A stretch of 64,000 bases of DNA from NCBI RefSeq assembly GCF_008704995.1, contig NZ_CP023747.1, forward strand, positions 3,374,501-3,438,500, written 5' to 3'. Position numbers and translations under genes: made by a program. Shown here piece by piece: positions 33,567 to 41,527 of the stretch (position 1 is its first letter; every line of letters starts with the position of its first letter). Origin of the DNA: Streptomyces nodosus. GTDB lineage: Bacteria; Actinomycetota; Actinomycetes; Streptomycetales; Streptomycetaceae. Under the pieces are notes generated by a model, which was not told the origin of the DNA, made no database searches, and saw nothing but the letters and a program-made list of their open reading frames with translations.

Positions 33567-34346
33567 TCAGGGGCTCAGTCGCTCCACCCTCCAGGTGCCG
33601 TCCGGTCGGGCCACATAGCGCAGCCGGTCGTGCAGCCGGTTCTCCCGGCCCTGCCAGAACTCGACCGTCAGGGGAGCGATACGGAAGCCGCCCCAGTGCG
33701 GCGGCACCGGGACCTGGGCGCCCTCCGGATAGCGGCTGCTCAGCTCCTCGTAGGCGGCGTCCAGCTCGTCCCTGGAGCGGATGACCGAGGACTGGGTGCT
33801 GGCCCAGGCGCCGAGCTGGGAGCCGTGCGGACGGGTACGGAAGTAGGCGGCGGTCTCGTCGCGGCCGGTGCGGCGCGCGGTGCCGGTGACGATCACCTGG
33901 CGGGCCATCGGATGCCAGGGGAACAGCAGCGAGACGGAGGGGTTGGCCGCCAGCTCCCGGGCCTTGCGGGAGTCGTAGTTGGTGTAGAAGACAAAGCCCT
34001 GTTCGTCGTACTGCTTCATCAGGACCGTGCGTGAACTGGGGCGGCCGTCGGCGTCCGCGGTGGAGACCACCATCGCGTTCGGCTCGAAGATCATCCCCGC
34101 CACGGCGGCCTGGGCGGCCTGCTTGAACCAGCGGGCGAACTGGTCCATCGGGCGGGAAGCCAGCGAGGACGCGTCGAGCCCCTCGGCGCGGTAGTGCGCC
34201 CGCATCTCGGCGGGGTCATGGGCCAGGTCCTCGACGGGGCCCTCGGCCGCGCGTTCGACGATGGGTTCGAGCTCGGGCTCCGCGGCGGAGCCGGCGGGGC
34301 GTCCCTCGGATTCGGATGCGGGTTCGTCCGGGAAGCGGTCGGTCAC
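33567..34346 (-). CDS. pdxH: Pyridoxamine/pyridoxine 5'-phosphate oxidase
   Basis: 259 aa. Canonical PdxH sequence: [40 protein letters not shown] (FMN/PLP contacts), [52 protein letters not shown] and C-terminal [17 protein letters not shown]...W-x-V-x-RLSP. It oxidises PNP/PMP to pyridoxal 5'-phosphate with FMN and O2. An acidic N-terminal extension of about 45 residues is unusual but common in Streptomyces. GTG 34346 has AGGA 7 nt upstream. It is divergent from the citrate synthase-like gene, sharing the operator-bearing region. Confidence 0.96.
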   Translation of the reverse strand: MTDRFPDEPASESEGRPAGSAAEPELEPIVERAAEGPVEDLAHDPAEMRAHYRAEGLDASSLASRPMDQFARWFKQAAQAAVAGMIFEPNAMVVSTADADGRPSSRTVLMKQYDEQGFVFYTNYDSRKARELAANPSVSLLFPWHPMARQVIVTGTARRTGRDETAAYFRTRPHGSQLGAWASTQSSVIRSRDELDAAYEELSSRYPEGAQVPVPPHWGGFRIAPLTVEFWQGRENRLHDRLRYVARPDGTWRVERLSP

Positions 34347-34402
34347 GCCGTCATCCTGCCGTATGCCCGCACGGTTTCCGCGGGGGGTATACCTCATCGC
34401 TG

Positions 34403-34444
34403 TGGCACTGAGTGCCGCAACCCCTCCCCAAAGATGGCACTCAG
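34403..34444. promoter_or_regulatory. Operator-like repeats between pdxH and the citrate synthase-like gene
   Basis: GGCACTGAGTGCC (34404-34416) is a self-complementary 13-mer; CTGAGTGCC (34408-34416) pairs perfectly with GGCACTCAG (34436-34444), and TGGCACT occurs twice, 32 bp apart (about three helical turns). This suggests binding of two dimers of one repressor in the divergent promoter. Confidence 0.5.
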
Positions 34445-34605
34445 AGATATCGTGCAGATGCCACCGAGAACGCCGAGGACAGGGCGCCGGGGCGGAAACC
34501 CCTTCCCGTACCCCCACACCCGGCTCACGCTTCCCTCCCGTCGGTTCCTGAACGGAGCCGGGGGAAACCCATCGCATCCGCCGCACCATCACAAGGAGCC
34601 GCCTG

Positions 34606-35706
34606 ATGTCCGACTTCGTACCCGGGCTCGAGGGAGTCATCGCGTTCGAGACGGAGATCGCCGAACCGGACAAGGAGGGCGGCGCCCTGAGGTACCGGGG
34701 CGTCGACATCGAGGACCTGGTCGGCCGTGTCTCCTTCGGCAATGTCTGGGGGCTGCTCGTGGACGGCGCCTTCGATCCCGGACTGCCGCCCGCCGAGCCC
34801 TTCCCGATCCCGGTCCACTCCGGTGACATCCGCGTGGACGTCCAGTCGGCGCTCGCCATGCTCGCCCCGGTGTGGGGTCTGAAACCGCTGCTGGACATCG
34901 ACGCCGGGCAGGCCCGCGAGGACCTGGCGCGCGCCGCCGTCATGGCGCTGTCGTACGTCGCCCAGTCGGCCCGCGGGCAGGGGCTGCCGATGGTGCCGCA
35001 GCGGGAGATCGACAAGGCGGGCTCCATCGTGGAGCGGTTCATGATCCGCTGGCGGGGCGAGCCGGACCCCAGGCATGTCGCGGCCGTCGACGCCTACTGG
35101 ACGTCCGCCGCCGAGCACGGCATGAACGCCTCCACCTTCACGGCCCGGGTCATCGCCTCCACGGGCGCCGATGTGGCCGCCGCACTGTCCGGGGCGGTGG
35201 GTGCCATGTCCGGACCGCTGCACGGGGGCGCGCCCTCCCGGGTGCTCGGCATGATCGAGGAGATCGAGCGGACGGGCGACGCGACGGCCTATGTGAAGCA
35301 GGCCCTGGACCGGGGCGAGCGGCTGATGGGCTTCGGCCACCGGGTGTACCGCGCCGAGGACCCCCGGGCGCGGGTGCTGCGCCGTACCGCCCGGGAGCTG
35401 GGCGCCCCTCGGTTCGAGATCGCCGAGGCGCTGGAGAAGGCGGCCCTGGAGGAGCTGCACAACCGCCGTCCCGACCGGGTCCTCGCCACCAATGTCGAGT
35501 TCTGGGCGGCCATCATGCTCGACTTCGCCCAGGTCCCCGCGCACATGTTCACCTCGATGTTCACCTGCGCCCGTACCGCGGGCTGGTCCGCGCACATCCT
35601 GGAGCAGAAGCGCACGGGCCGGCTGGTGCGCCCGTCCGCGCGCTATGTGGGCCCCGGCCCGCGCGGCCCCCAGGAGATCGAGGGCTACGAGAACATCTCG
35701 CACTGA
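34606..35706 (+). CDS. citA: Citrate synthase 2 / citrate synthase-like protein
   Basis: 366 aa, the short (type I, Gram-positive/archaeal) form. Motifs: [11 protein letters not shown], the first catalytic His in EHGMNASTF, the second in [12 protein letters not shown], CoA/citrate loop [20 protein letters not shown] (H and R contacts), and [20 protein letters not shown] near the C terminus. The Asp of the catalytic triad is probably within DFAQVPAH. Condenses oxaloacetate and acetyl-CoA, or propionyl-CoA if it acts as methylcitrate synthase. GGAGCC precedes ATG 34606. The upstream inverted repeats suggest specific control. Confidence 0.93.
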   Translation: MSDFVPGLEGVIAFETEIAEPDKEGGALRYRGVDIEDLVGRVSFGNVWGLLVDGAFDPGLPPAEPFPIPVHSGDIRVDVQSALAMLAPVWGLKPLLDIDAGQAREDLARAAVMALSYVAQSARGQGLPMVPQREIDKAGSIVERFMIRWRGEPDPRHVAAVDAYWTSAAEHGMNASTFTARVIASTGADVAAALSGAVGAMSGPLHGGAPSRVLGMIEEIERTGDATAYVKQALDRGERLMGFGHRVYRAEDPRARVLRRTARELGAPRFEIAEALEKAALEELHNRRPDRVLATNVEFWAAIMLDFAQVPAHMFTSMFTCARTAGWSAHILEQKRTGRLVRPSARYVGPGPRGPQEIEGYENISH

Positions 35707-35817
35707 ACCGCCGGACCGCCGGGCCGGGCGGACAGCACCCGGCACCGGCACCGGCACCCGTCGTACGACGCCCGGCGCCCCCAGGGGGCCGGGCCCGACC
35801 CCCCGTGGGGTTGCGCC

Positions 35818-36834
35818 TCATACGCCGGTCAGCAGCTCCGCATGGTGGCGCTCGGCGGCCAGCGGATGCGCGCGCAACTTGCCCTTCAGCTCGTTGAATC
35901 CGTAATCCGCGTACAGCGGGTTGGCCGGGTCGTCGGTGATGCCGGGCGCGATGTCGGCGCCCGGGAAGGGCAGCGGTTCCACGCGGGCGTCGAGACGGGG
36001 GTTGTAGAAGAACGGCACGGAGAACCGCTCGGTGGCGCCGGGCGGGCTGACGACCCGGTGGTTGGTGGCCATCAGATAGCCGTCGGTCGCCACTTCCAGC
36101 AGCTCGCCCAGGTTGACCACGAAGGCGCCCTCGAGCGGCGGCACCTCGTGGAACAGTCCGTCCTCGCGCTGCACCTGGAGCCCGCCGATGCGGTCCTGGA
36201 GCAGCAGGGTGAGGAACCCGTAGTCCTTGTGCGCGCCCACGCCCTGGTCCGCTCCGTCGCCCGCGCTGCCGGGGTAGCGCACCAGCTTGAGGTGGGGGTG
36301 GGCGTGCTCGCCGAAGACCGGGTCGTAGAAGTCGGGGGGTGCGCCGATCGCGGCGAGCAGTTCATGCAGCAGCCGCTGGGCCACCTCGCTGAGCCGGTCG
36401 ATCCAGGCGAGTGCGGCGGTGCGCAGCCCGGGGAGGGCGGCGGGCCACTGGTTGGGGCCCTGGAGCCACCAGTAGGCGGGCTCGCCGGGGCCGGGCACCC
36501 GGGCGGGGCGTTCGGCGCCTATGTCGAGCTGGTCGCGCCAGTCGCGGGTGCCTCCGGTGCGTTCGTCGCCGGTGCGCGTATAGCCGCGGAAGTGCGGCGA
36601 GTTGACGTTGTCCAGGGCGAGGCGGTCGGCTTCCGGCAGGGCGAAGAAGGCATGCATGGCGTCGAGCAGGGCATCGGTCTCGGCCCGGGTGACGCCGTGC
36701 CCGACCAGCTGGAAGAAGCCCACATCATGGGCGGCGCTGTGCAGTCGGGCATGGAGCTCCGCCCGGTCCCGGGGGCCGCGGTCGGCCGCGGAGAGGTCGA
36801 TGATCGGGAGTTGGTCGTACGACGGGTTCGTCAT
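35818..36834 (-). CDS. 2-oxoglutarate/Fe(II)-dependent oxygenase, isopenicillin-N-synthase family
   Basis: 338 aa. DIOX_N domain (LPIIDLSAADRGPRDRAELH; VGFFQLVGHGVTRAETDALL) and C-terminal 2OG-FeII domain with the facial triad H-x-D...H: GVGAHKDYGFLTLLLQD and YLMATNHRVVSPPG, then the RxS motif TERFSVPFFYNP for 2OG binding. The family includes IPNS-like hydroxylases, thymine dioxygenases and ethylene-forming-type enzymes; the substrate cannot be chosen. It starts 93 bp after a Streptomyces RRHVD leader peptide and is probably co-transcribed with it, which hints at sulfur-related regulation. ATG 36834 is used; 10 upstream codons are possible. Confidence 0.93.
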   Translation of the reverse strand: MTNPSYDQLPIIDLSAADRGPRDRAELHARLHSAAHDVGFFQLVGHGVTRAETDALLDAMHAFFALPEADRLALDNVNSPHFRGYTRTGDERTGGTRDWRDQLDIGAERPARVPGPGEPAYWWLQGPNQWPAALPGLRTAALAWIDRLSEVAQRLLHELLAAIGAPPDFYDPVFGEHAHPHLKLVRYPGSAGDGADQGVGAHKDYGFLTLLLQDRIGGLQVQREDGLFHEVPPLEGAFVVNLGELLEVATDGYLMATNHRVVSPPGATERFSVPFFYNPRLDARVEPLPFPGADIAPGITDDPANPLYADYGFNELKGKLRAHPLAAERHHAELLTGV

Positions 36835-36926
36835 GAGAGGCGTCCGCAGGGTGTACGGGGGCACGGGCGGCCGCCGAAGGGTGGGGCGGGGCCCGGGTGC
36901 CAGGTGAAGGGGAAAGAGGGGCTGGA

Positions 36927-37004
36927 TCAGGCGATGCGCCGACAGCCCATGCTCGTGACGCGTCCGTAGTCCACGTGGCGGCGTCGGACGAGCATCGGAG
37001 GCAT
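36927..37004 (-). CDS. Putative leader peptide, Streptomyces RRHVD type
   Basis: 25 residues, MPPMLVRRRHVDYGRVTSM then GCRRIA, stop TGA. The LxxRRHVDxxRVxS core is that of the leader peptides found ahead of sulfur-assimilation and thiol-related operons in Streptomyces, where a Cys codon near the end is thought to sense cysteinyl-tRNA. The Cys codon is residue 21. A TANNNT -10 box (TACCCT on this strand) ends 6 nt before ATG, so the transcript is probably leaderless. The 2OG oxygenase starts 93 bp downstream on the same strand. Confidence 0.8.
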   Translation of the reverse strand: MPPMLVRRRHVDYGRVTSMGCRRIA

Positions 37005-37098
37005 GGGGTCAGGGTACTGCCGGACTCCCGGTGCGTATGTGTCGTGGTTCACAGCCGTCGGCGGTCCGGTCGGCGGGACGAGGACCGGGAGGGCGTGG

Positions 37099-37698
37099 TC
37101 AGTCCAGCGCCTCGGCCACCAGCGTCGCCCACTGGGCCACCACCCGCTCGCGGCGGGCCCCGTCGTCGGTGAGCAGATGGGCGAGGCCGAGGCCACGGGC
37201 CAGGTCGAGCAGTCCCTGGACCGTCTCGCGGACGCCGGGGCGGGACTCGTCGGCGCCCAGCAGTTCGACGGCGATGCGATGGGTCTCGCGGCCGACGCGG
37301 GCCTCCAGTTCGGTGACCCGGGGGCGCAGCCGGTCCTCGTCGCAGGCGGCGACCCAGAGATGCAGGGCGGCCCGGAACAGCGGCCCGGTGTACAGGTCCA
37401 CCAGGGCGGCGACGACCGCGCGGCGATCGGCCGTGCCCTCGGGGAACAGGGCCCGCAGGGCGGTGGAGCGTTCCTCGGCGACATACTCCACGGCCGCGGT
37501 GAACAGGTCCTCCCGGGTCGGGAAGTGGTGCTGGGCGGCGCCCCGGGAGACCCCGGCGTGCTCGGCGACCACCGAGACCGTGGAGCCCGCCCAGCCGTGT
37601 TCGGCGAGGCAGGCCACGGCGGCCTCGAGCAGCCGCTGCCGGGTGGCCCGGCTGCGGTCCTGCTTGGGGCCGCGTTCGACCGTGTTCACACCACCCAT
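37099..37698 (-). CDS. TetR-family regulator of the acyl-CoA operon
   Basis: 199 aa. HTH: SRATRQRLLEAAVACLAEHG and VSVVAEHAGVSRGAAQHHFP, followed by TREDLFTAAVEYVAEERST. The C-terminal domain resembles acyl-CoA-responsive TetR members. It is the last gene of the operon and overlaps the hydratase gene by 13 bp. By analogy with AtuR and LiuR-type regulators it probably represses the operon until an acyl-CoA binds; the GCAAGC-GT-GCTTGC palindrome ahead of the operon is the candidate site. An internal GTG (37691) is an alternative start. Confidence 0.9.
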   Translation of the reverse strand: MGGVNTVERGPKQDRSRATRQRLLEAAVACLAEHGWAGSTVSVVAEHAGVSRGAAQHHFPTREDLFTAAVEYVAEERSTALRALFPEGTADRRAVVAALVDLYTGPLFRAALHLWVAACDEDRLRPRVTELEARVGRETHRIAVELLGADESRPGVRETVQGLLDLARGLGLAHLLTDDGARRERVVAQWATLVAEALD

Positions 37699-38423
37699 GT
37701 GGGATCCCGTCGTTCGAGGAAGGCCGTCGCCCCCTCGCGGGCCTGCGGAGAGGCGAACAGCCGGGCCGAGAGCGCGGTCAGGGCGTCCGCGTCCCGGTCG
37801 AAGGTCTGAAGCACAGTAGCCGTGAGCAGTCGTTTGGTCTCGGCCAGGCCCTGGGGGGAGGCCCTGCGCAGTCCGTCGAGCACCGGTGCGAGCACCTCGT
37901 CGACGTCCGCACCGGCCGCGGTGAGCAGCCCGGCGCGCACGGCCTCGGCGGCGTCGAGGCGTTCGCCGGTGAGGCAGTGGCGGGCCAGCGCGCGCGGGTC
38001 CGCGCGGGGCAGCAGCGGAAGGGAGATCACGGCGGGGGCGAGGCCGATCCGCACCTCGGTGAAGGCGAAGGTGGCCGCGGTGGAGGCGACCGCGATGTCA
38101 CAGGCGCCCAGCAGTCCGAGTCCGCCCGCCCGGACATGCCCGTCCACCCGGGCGACGACCGGGACGGGCAGTTCGACGATCCCCCGCATCAGCTCGACCA
38201 GCGCCTCCGGGCGCGGCGGATCGCGCAGATCGGCGCCCGCGCAGAAGGTGTTCCCGGCGTGGGTGAGGACGACGGCGCGGGTGCCGCGGTCCCCGCCGCA
38301 GCGGGCCAGCGCCTCGGCCAGGGCGTCGGCGAGCGCGGCCGACAGGGCGTTGCGGCGGGCGGGCGCGTCCAGGGTGAGGGTGGTGATGCCGCGCTCCCGC
38401 GCGGTGCGTACGAGTTCCGTCAT
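37686..38423 (-). CDS. Enoyl-CoA hydratase/isomerase family protein
   Basis: 245 aa crotonase. Motifs: LTLDAPARRNALSAALADAL, VVLTHAGNTFCAGADLRDPP (oxyanion hole 1), RVDGHVRAGGLGLLGACDIA (oxyanion hole 2), FAFTEVRIGLAPAVISLPLL, and FLERRDPTW at the end. The hydratase Glu at the GGG motif is replaced (RAGGLGL), while Glu in FTEVRIGL is present, so it may act as isomerase or specialised hydratase such as AtuE or LiuC. It would act on the enoyl-CoA from the neighbouring dehydrogenase/carboxylase. ATG follows GGAGCGGAG. It is separated from the dehydrogenase gene by 20 bp. Confidence 0.92.
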   Translation of the reverse strand: MTELVRTARERGITTLTLDAPARRNALSAALADALAEALARCGGDRGTRAVVLTHAGNTFCAGADLRDPPRPEALVELMRGIVELPVPVVARVDGHVRAGGLGLLGACDIAVASTAATFAFTEVRIGLAPAVISLPLLPRADPRALARHCLTGERLDAAEAVRAGLLTAAGADVDEVLAPVLDGLRRASPQGLAETKRLLTATVLQTFDRDADALTALSARLFASPQAREGATAFLERRDPTWVV

Positions 38424-38443
38424 CTCCGCTCCCCGAGGTGCGG

Positions 38444-39625
38444 TCAGTAGGACTTCGGCAGGCCCAGGGTCTGGTGGGAGACATGGTTGAGGATCATCTC
38501 CCGGCTCACCGGCGCGATCCGGGTCACCCGTGCGGCCGTGATGAGCGACGCGAGCCCGAACTCGCGGGTGAGGCCGTTGCCGCCGAGGGTGTGCACCGCC
38601 TGGTCGACGGCCCTCACACAGGCCTCTCCGGCCGCGTACTTGGCCATGTTGGCGGCCTCCCCGGCGGCGAGGTCGTCCCCGGAGTCATGGAGGAGGGCGG
38701 CCTTCTGCATCATCAGCCGGGCCAGTTCGAGGTCGATGTGCGCCTGGGCAAGGGGGTGGGCGATCGCCTGGTGGGCGCCGATGGGCCGCCCCCAGACGGC
38801 CCGCTCCCGGGCGTACTCCACGGCCCGGGCCAGGGCGTGGCGGCCCATGCCGATCGCGAAGGCGGCGGTCATCACCCGCTCGGGGTTGAGCCCGGCGAAC
38901 AGCTGGAGCAGCCCCGCGTTCTCGTCGCCGACGAGTGCGTCGGCGGGAAGCCGCACCTCGTCCAGGGTGAGTTCGAACTGCTTCTCGGCCGCGTGGAGTT
39001 CCATGGCGATGGGCCGCCGCTGGAAGCCCTCGGCGTCGCGCGGGACGATGAACAGGCAGGGCTTGAGGCGGCCGGTGCGGCCCTCTGGTCCGGACGCGGT
39101 CTCGGTGCGGCCCACGATCAGCACCGCATCGGCGGTGTCCGCCCCGGAGATGAACACCTTGCGGCCGGTGAGCAGCCAGTCGCCGCTGTCCGGGTCGCGG
39201 CGGGCGGTGGTGGTGATGCGGTGGGAGTTGGAGCCGGCGTCGGGTTCGGTGATGCCGAAGGCCATGGTGCGGGTGCCGTCCGCGAGGCCCGGCAGCCAGC
39301 GCTCCTTCTGGGCGTCGGTGCCGAAGCGGGCGATCACCGTGCCGCAGATGGCGGGCGAGACGACCAGCATCAGCAGGGGGCAGCCCGCGGCGCCCAGTTC
39401 CTCCAGGACGATGGAGAGTTCGGCGATCCCGGCGCCTCCGCCCCCGTACTCCTGCGGAAGGTTCACCCCGAGATAGCCGAGTTTCGCGGCCTCGGCCCAG
39501 AGTTCGGTGGGCCGGCCGCCGGCGGCGACGACGCCGGTGAGGTAGTCACGGCCGTAGCGCCTGCCGAGGGCGGCCACGGCCGAGCGGAGGGCCTGGTGCT
39601 CTGCGGTTTCCATGACGGGGCTCAT
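38444..39625 (-). CDS. Acyl-CoA dehydrogenase
   Basis: 393 aa. FAD/acyl-CoA motifs: AMAFGITEPDAGSNSHRITT-type (FGITEPDAGSNS), LLTGRKVFISGADTADAVLI, RHALARAVEYARERAVWGRP, TLGGNGLTREFGL with the catalytic-region Glu, and an end HQTLGLPKSY. It dehydrogenates an acyl-CoA to the 2,3-enoyl-CoA, passing electrons to ETF. In this operon it fits AtuD (citronellyl-CoA) or LiuA (isovaleryl-CoA) type activity; which one cannot be told from sequence alone. ATG 39625 has AGGAGG 6 nt upstream. Confidence 0.93.
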   Translation of the reverse strand: MSPVMETAEHQALRSAVAALGRRYGRDYLTGVVAAGGRPTELWAEAAKLGYLGVNLPQEYGGGGAGIAELSIVLEELGAAGCPLLMLVVSPAICGTVIARFGTDAQKERWLPGLADGTRTMAFGITEPDAGSNSHRITTTARRDPDSGDWLLTGRKVFISGADTADAVLIVGRTETASGPEGRTGRLKPCLFIVPRDAEGFQRRPIAMELHAAEKQFELTLDEVRLPADALVGDENAGLLQLFAGLNPERVMTAAFAIGMGRHALARAVEYARERAVWGRPIGAHQAIAHPLAQAHIDLELARLMMQKAALLHDSGDDLAAGEAANMAKYAAGEACVRAVDQAVHTLGGNGLTREFGLASLITAARVTRIAPVSREMILNHVSHQTLGLPKSY

Positions 39626-39665
39626 GCCGGCCTCCTGGGCTGGTCCGGTCCGTTGGGTGGTGCGT

Positions 39666-41522
39666 CTAGTGCGGGGTCTCGGTGTCCACCACGGCCAGCA
39701 GGGCGCCGACCTCGACCTGGAGGCCGGGGGCGGCGTACAGGGCCCTGAGGGTGCCCGCGGCCGGTGCGGAGATGGTGTGCCGCATCTTCATCGCCTCCAG
39801 CCAGACCAGGGGCTCCCCGGCCCGTACGGGGTCTCCTGCGGCCAGGTCCTCGGCGACCCGGACGACCGTGCCGGGCATGGGGGCAAGCAGCGAGCCGGGG
39901 GCGTGGTCGGGGGCGGGCTCGGGGAAGCGGGGCAGGGCGGTGAGCACCGTCCCTCCGACATGGACCCGGTCGCCGTATCGCGCCACCTCGAACCTCCGCC
40001 GGACGCCGTCCACTTCGAGGACCACCAGGCGGTCGTCGGCGTGCACCACCCGCACCCCGTCCGCGCCCTCCGCCTCCAGGCCCGTACGGGTGTGGCGGTA
40101 GCGCACCTCGTGCTCCTCGCCCGCCATCAGATAGCGCTTGAGCTGCCCCTGCGAGGGCAGATTGCGCCAGCCGCCGAACCGTGAGCGCCCGTGCGCGTCC
40201 GCCAGCGCCGCAGCCAGGGGTGCGTACGGATCGGGTGCCGGGGCGGTCAGCGCGGGCAGCCGGCGGTCGTAGAAGCCGGTGTCCGTCCGGGCGGCGGTGA
40301 ACTCCTCGTGGCGCAGGGACCGGACCAGCAGCTCACGGTTGGTCACCGGTCCGTGGACCGTGGCCCGCTCCAGCGCTCCGGCCAGCCTGCGGACCGCCTC
40401 GGCGCGGGTCGGGGCGTGGGCGACGGCCTTGGCGATCAGGGAGTCGTAGTGGACCCCGATCGTGTCGCCGTCCGCGTACCCGGTGTCCAGCCGCACCCCC
40501 GGGACGGCCAGGCGGTGCAGGGTGCCGGTCCCCGGGGCCCATCCACGCGCCGGGTCCTCGGCGTACAGCCGGGCCTCGACCGCATGCCCCCGGGCACGGG
40601 GCGGCTCACCCTCCAGGGCCGCCCCTTCCGCGATCCGGATCTGGAGGGCCACCAGGTCGATGCCGAACACCGCCTCGGTGACCGGGTGTTCCACCTGGAG
40701 CCGGGTGTTCATCTCCAGGAAGTGCGCCCGGCCGTCGGCGACCAGGAACTCCACCGTCCCGGCCCCCACATGGCCGGCGGCGCGGGCCGCCCGTACCGCC
40801 GACTCACAGAGGGAGGCGATGAGTTCGGGTGCCAGGCCGGGCGCCGGAGCCTCCTCGATCACCTTCTGGTGGCGGCGCTGGAGCGAGCAGTCGCGGGTGC
40901 CGAGCGTCCAGATCGTGCCGTGGGTGTCGGCGAGAAGCTGCACCTCGACATGGCGTCCGTCCTCGATGTAGGGCTCGACGAACACCTCGTCGTCGCCGAA
41001 CGCGCTCAGCGCCTCCGCGCGCGCGGCCGCCAGTTCGGCGTCCAGGGCGTCCAGCTCCCGCACCACCCGCATCCCGCGTCCGCCGCCGCCCGCCGCCGCC
41101 TTGACCAGCACGGGCAGATCGGCGGCGGTGACCGTGGTCAGCGGCTCCAGGCCCATCAACTTCTTGGCGCGGGTCTTGGAGGCCATCGCCTCGATCGCCT
41201 CCGGCGGCGGTCCAACCCACACCAGGCCCGCGTCGAGCACCGCGCGCGCGAAGCCGGCGTTCTCGGAGAGGAAGCCGTAGCCCGGGTGCACGGCGTCGGC
41301 CCCGGCCGCGAGGGCCGCCCGCACGATCGGATCGCCGCGCAGATAGGTGTCCGAGGGCGCCGCCCCCGGCAGCCGTACCGCCGCGTCGGCCAGGCGGACG
41401 TGCAACGCCTCGGCGTCGGCGTCCGAGTGCACGGCGACGGTACGGATGCCCTGTTCACGGCAGGTACGGAAGACGCGGCAGGCGATCTCACCGCGGTTGG
41501 CCACCAGCAGGGAAGTGATCAT
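39666..41522 (-). CDS. Biotin carboxylase/BCCP subunit of an acyl-CoA carboxylase
   Basis: 618 aa. Biotin carboxylase domain (LLVANRGEIACRVFRTCREQ; HPGYGFLSENAGFA; ATP-grasp loop KAAAGGGGRGMRVV; EPYIEDGRHVEVQLLAD; FLEMNTRLQVEHPVTE), a BT linker and a C-terminal biotinyl domain (GTVVRVAEDLAAGDPVRAGE; EAMKMRHTISAP, Lys of AMKM biotinylated). Between AKKLM and DLPVLVK the usual stretch (AGVPVLPG type) is shorter by several residues. It carboxylates biotin for the neighbouring carboxyltransferase. It is transcribed with 5 bp after the carboxyltransferase gene. The frame is open to 42719 but the domain starts at ATG 41522. Confidence 0.94.
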   Translation of the reverse strand: MITSLLVANRGEIACRVFRTCREQGIRTVAVHSDADAEALHVRLADAAVRLPGAAPSDTYLRGDPIVRAALAAGADAVHPGYGFLSENAGFARAVLDAGLVWVGPPPEAIEAMASKTRAKKLMGLEPLTTVTAADLPVLVKAAAGGGGRGMRVVRELDALDAELAAARAEALSAFGDDEVFVEPYIEDGRHVEVQLLADTHGTIWTLGTRDCSLQRRHQKVIEEAPAPGLAPELIASLCESAVRAARAAGHVGAGTVEFLVADGRAHFLEMNTRLQVEHPVTEAVFGIDLVALQIRIAEGAALEGEPPRARGHAVEARLYAEDPARGWAPGTGTLHRLAVPGVRLDTGYADGDTIGVHYDSLIAKAVAHAPTRAEAVRRLAGALERATVHGPVTNRELLVRSLRHEEFTAARTDTGFYDRRLPALTAPAPDPYAPLAAALADAHGRSRFGGWRNLPSQGQLKRYLMAGEEHEVRYRHTRTGLEAEGADGVRVVHADDRLVVLEVDGVRRRFEVARYGDRVHVGGTVLTALPRFPEPAPDHAPGSLLAPMPGTVVRVAEDLAAGDPVRAGEPLVWLEAMKMRHTISAPAAGTLRALYAAPGLQVEVGALLAVVDTETPH

Positions 41523-41527
41523 GGGCC

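Noticed and set aside
33328..33618. Alternative 96-codon ORF starting four bases after the small ORF start
   Set aside because: Ribosome-site spacing is worse, composition is Arg/Ser/Pro-rich and it overlaps pdxH antisense.
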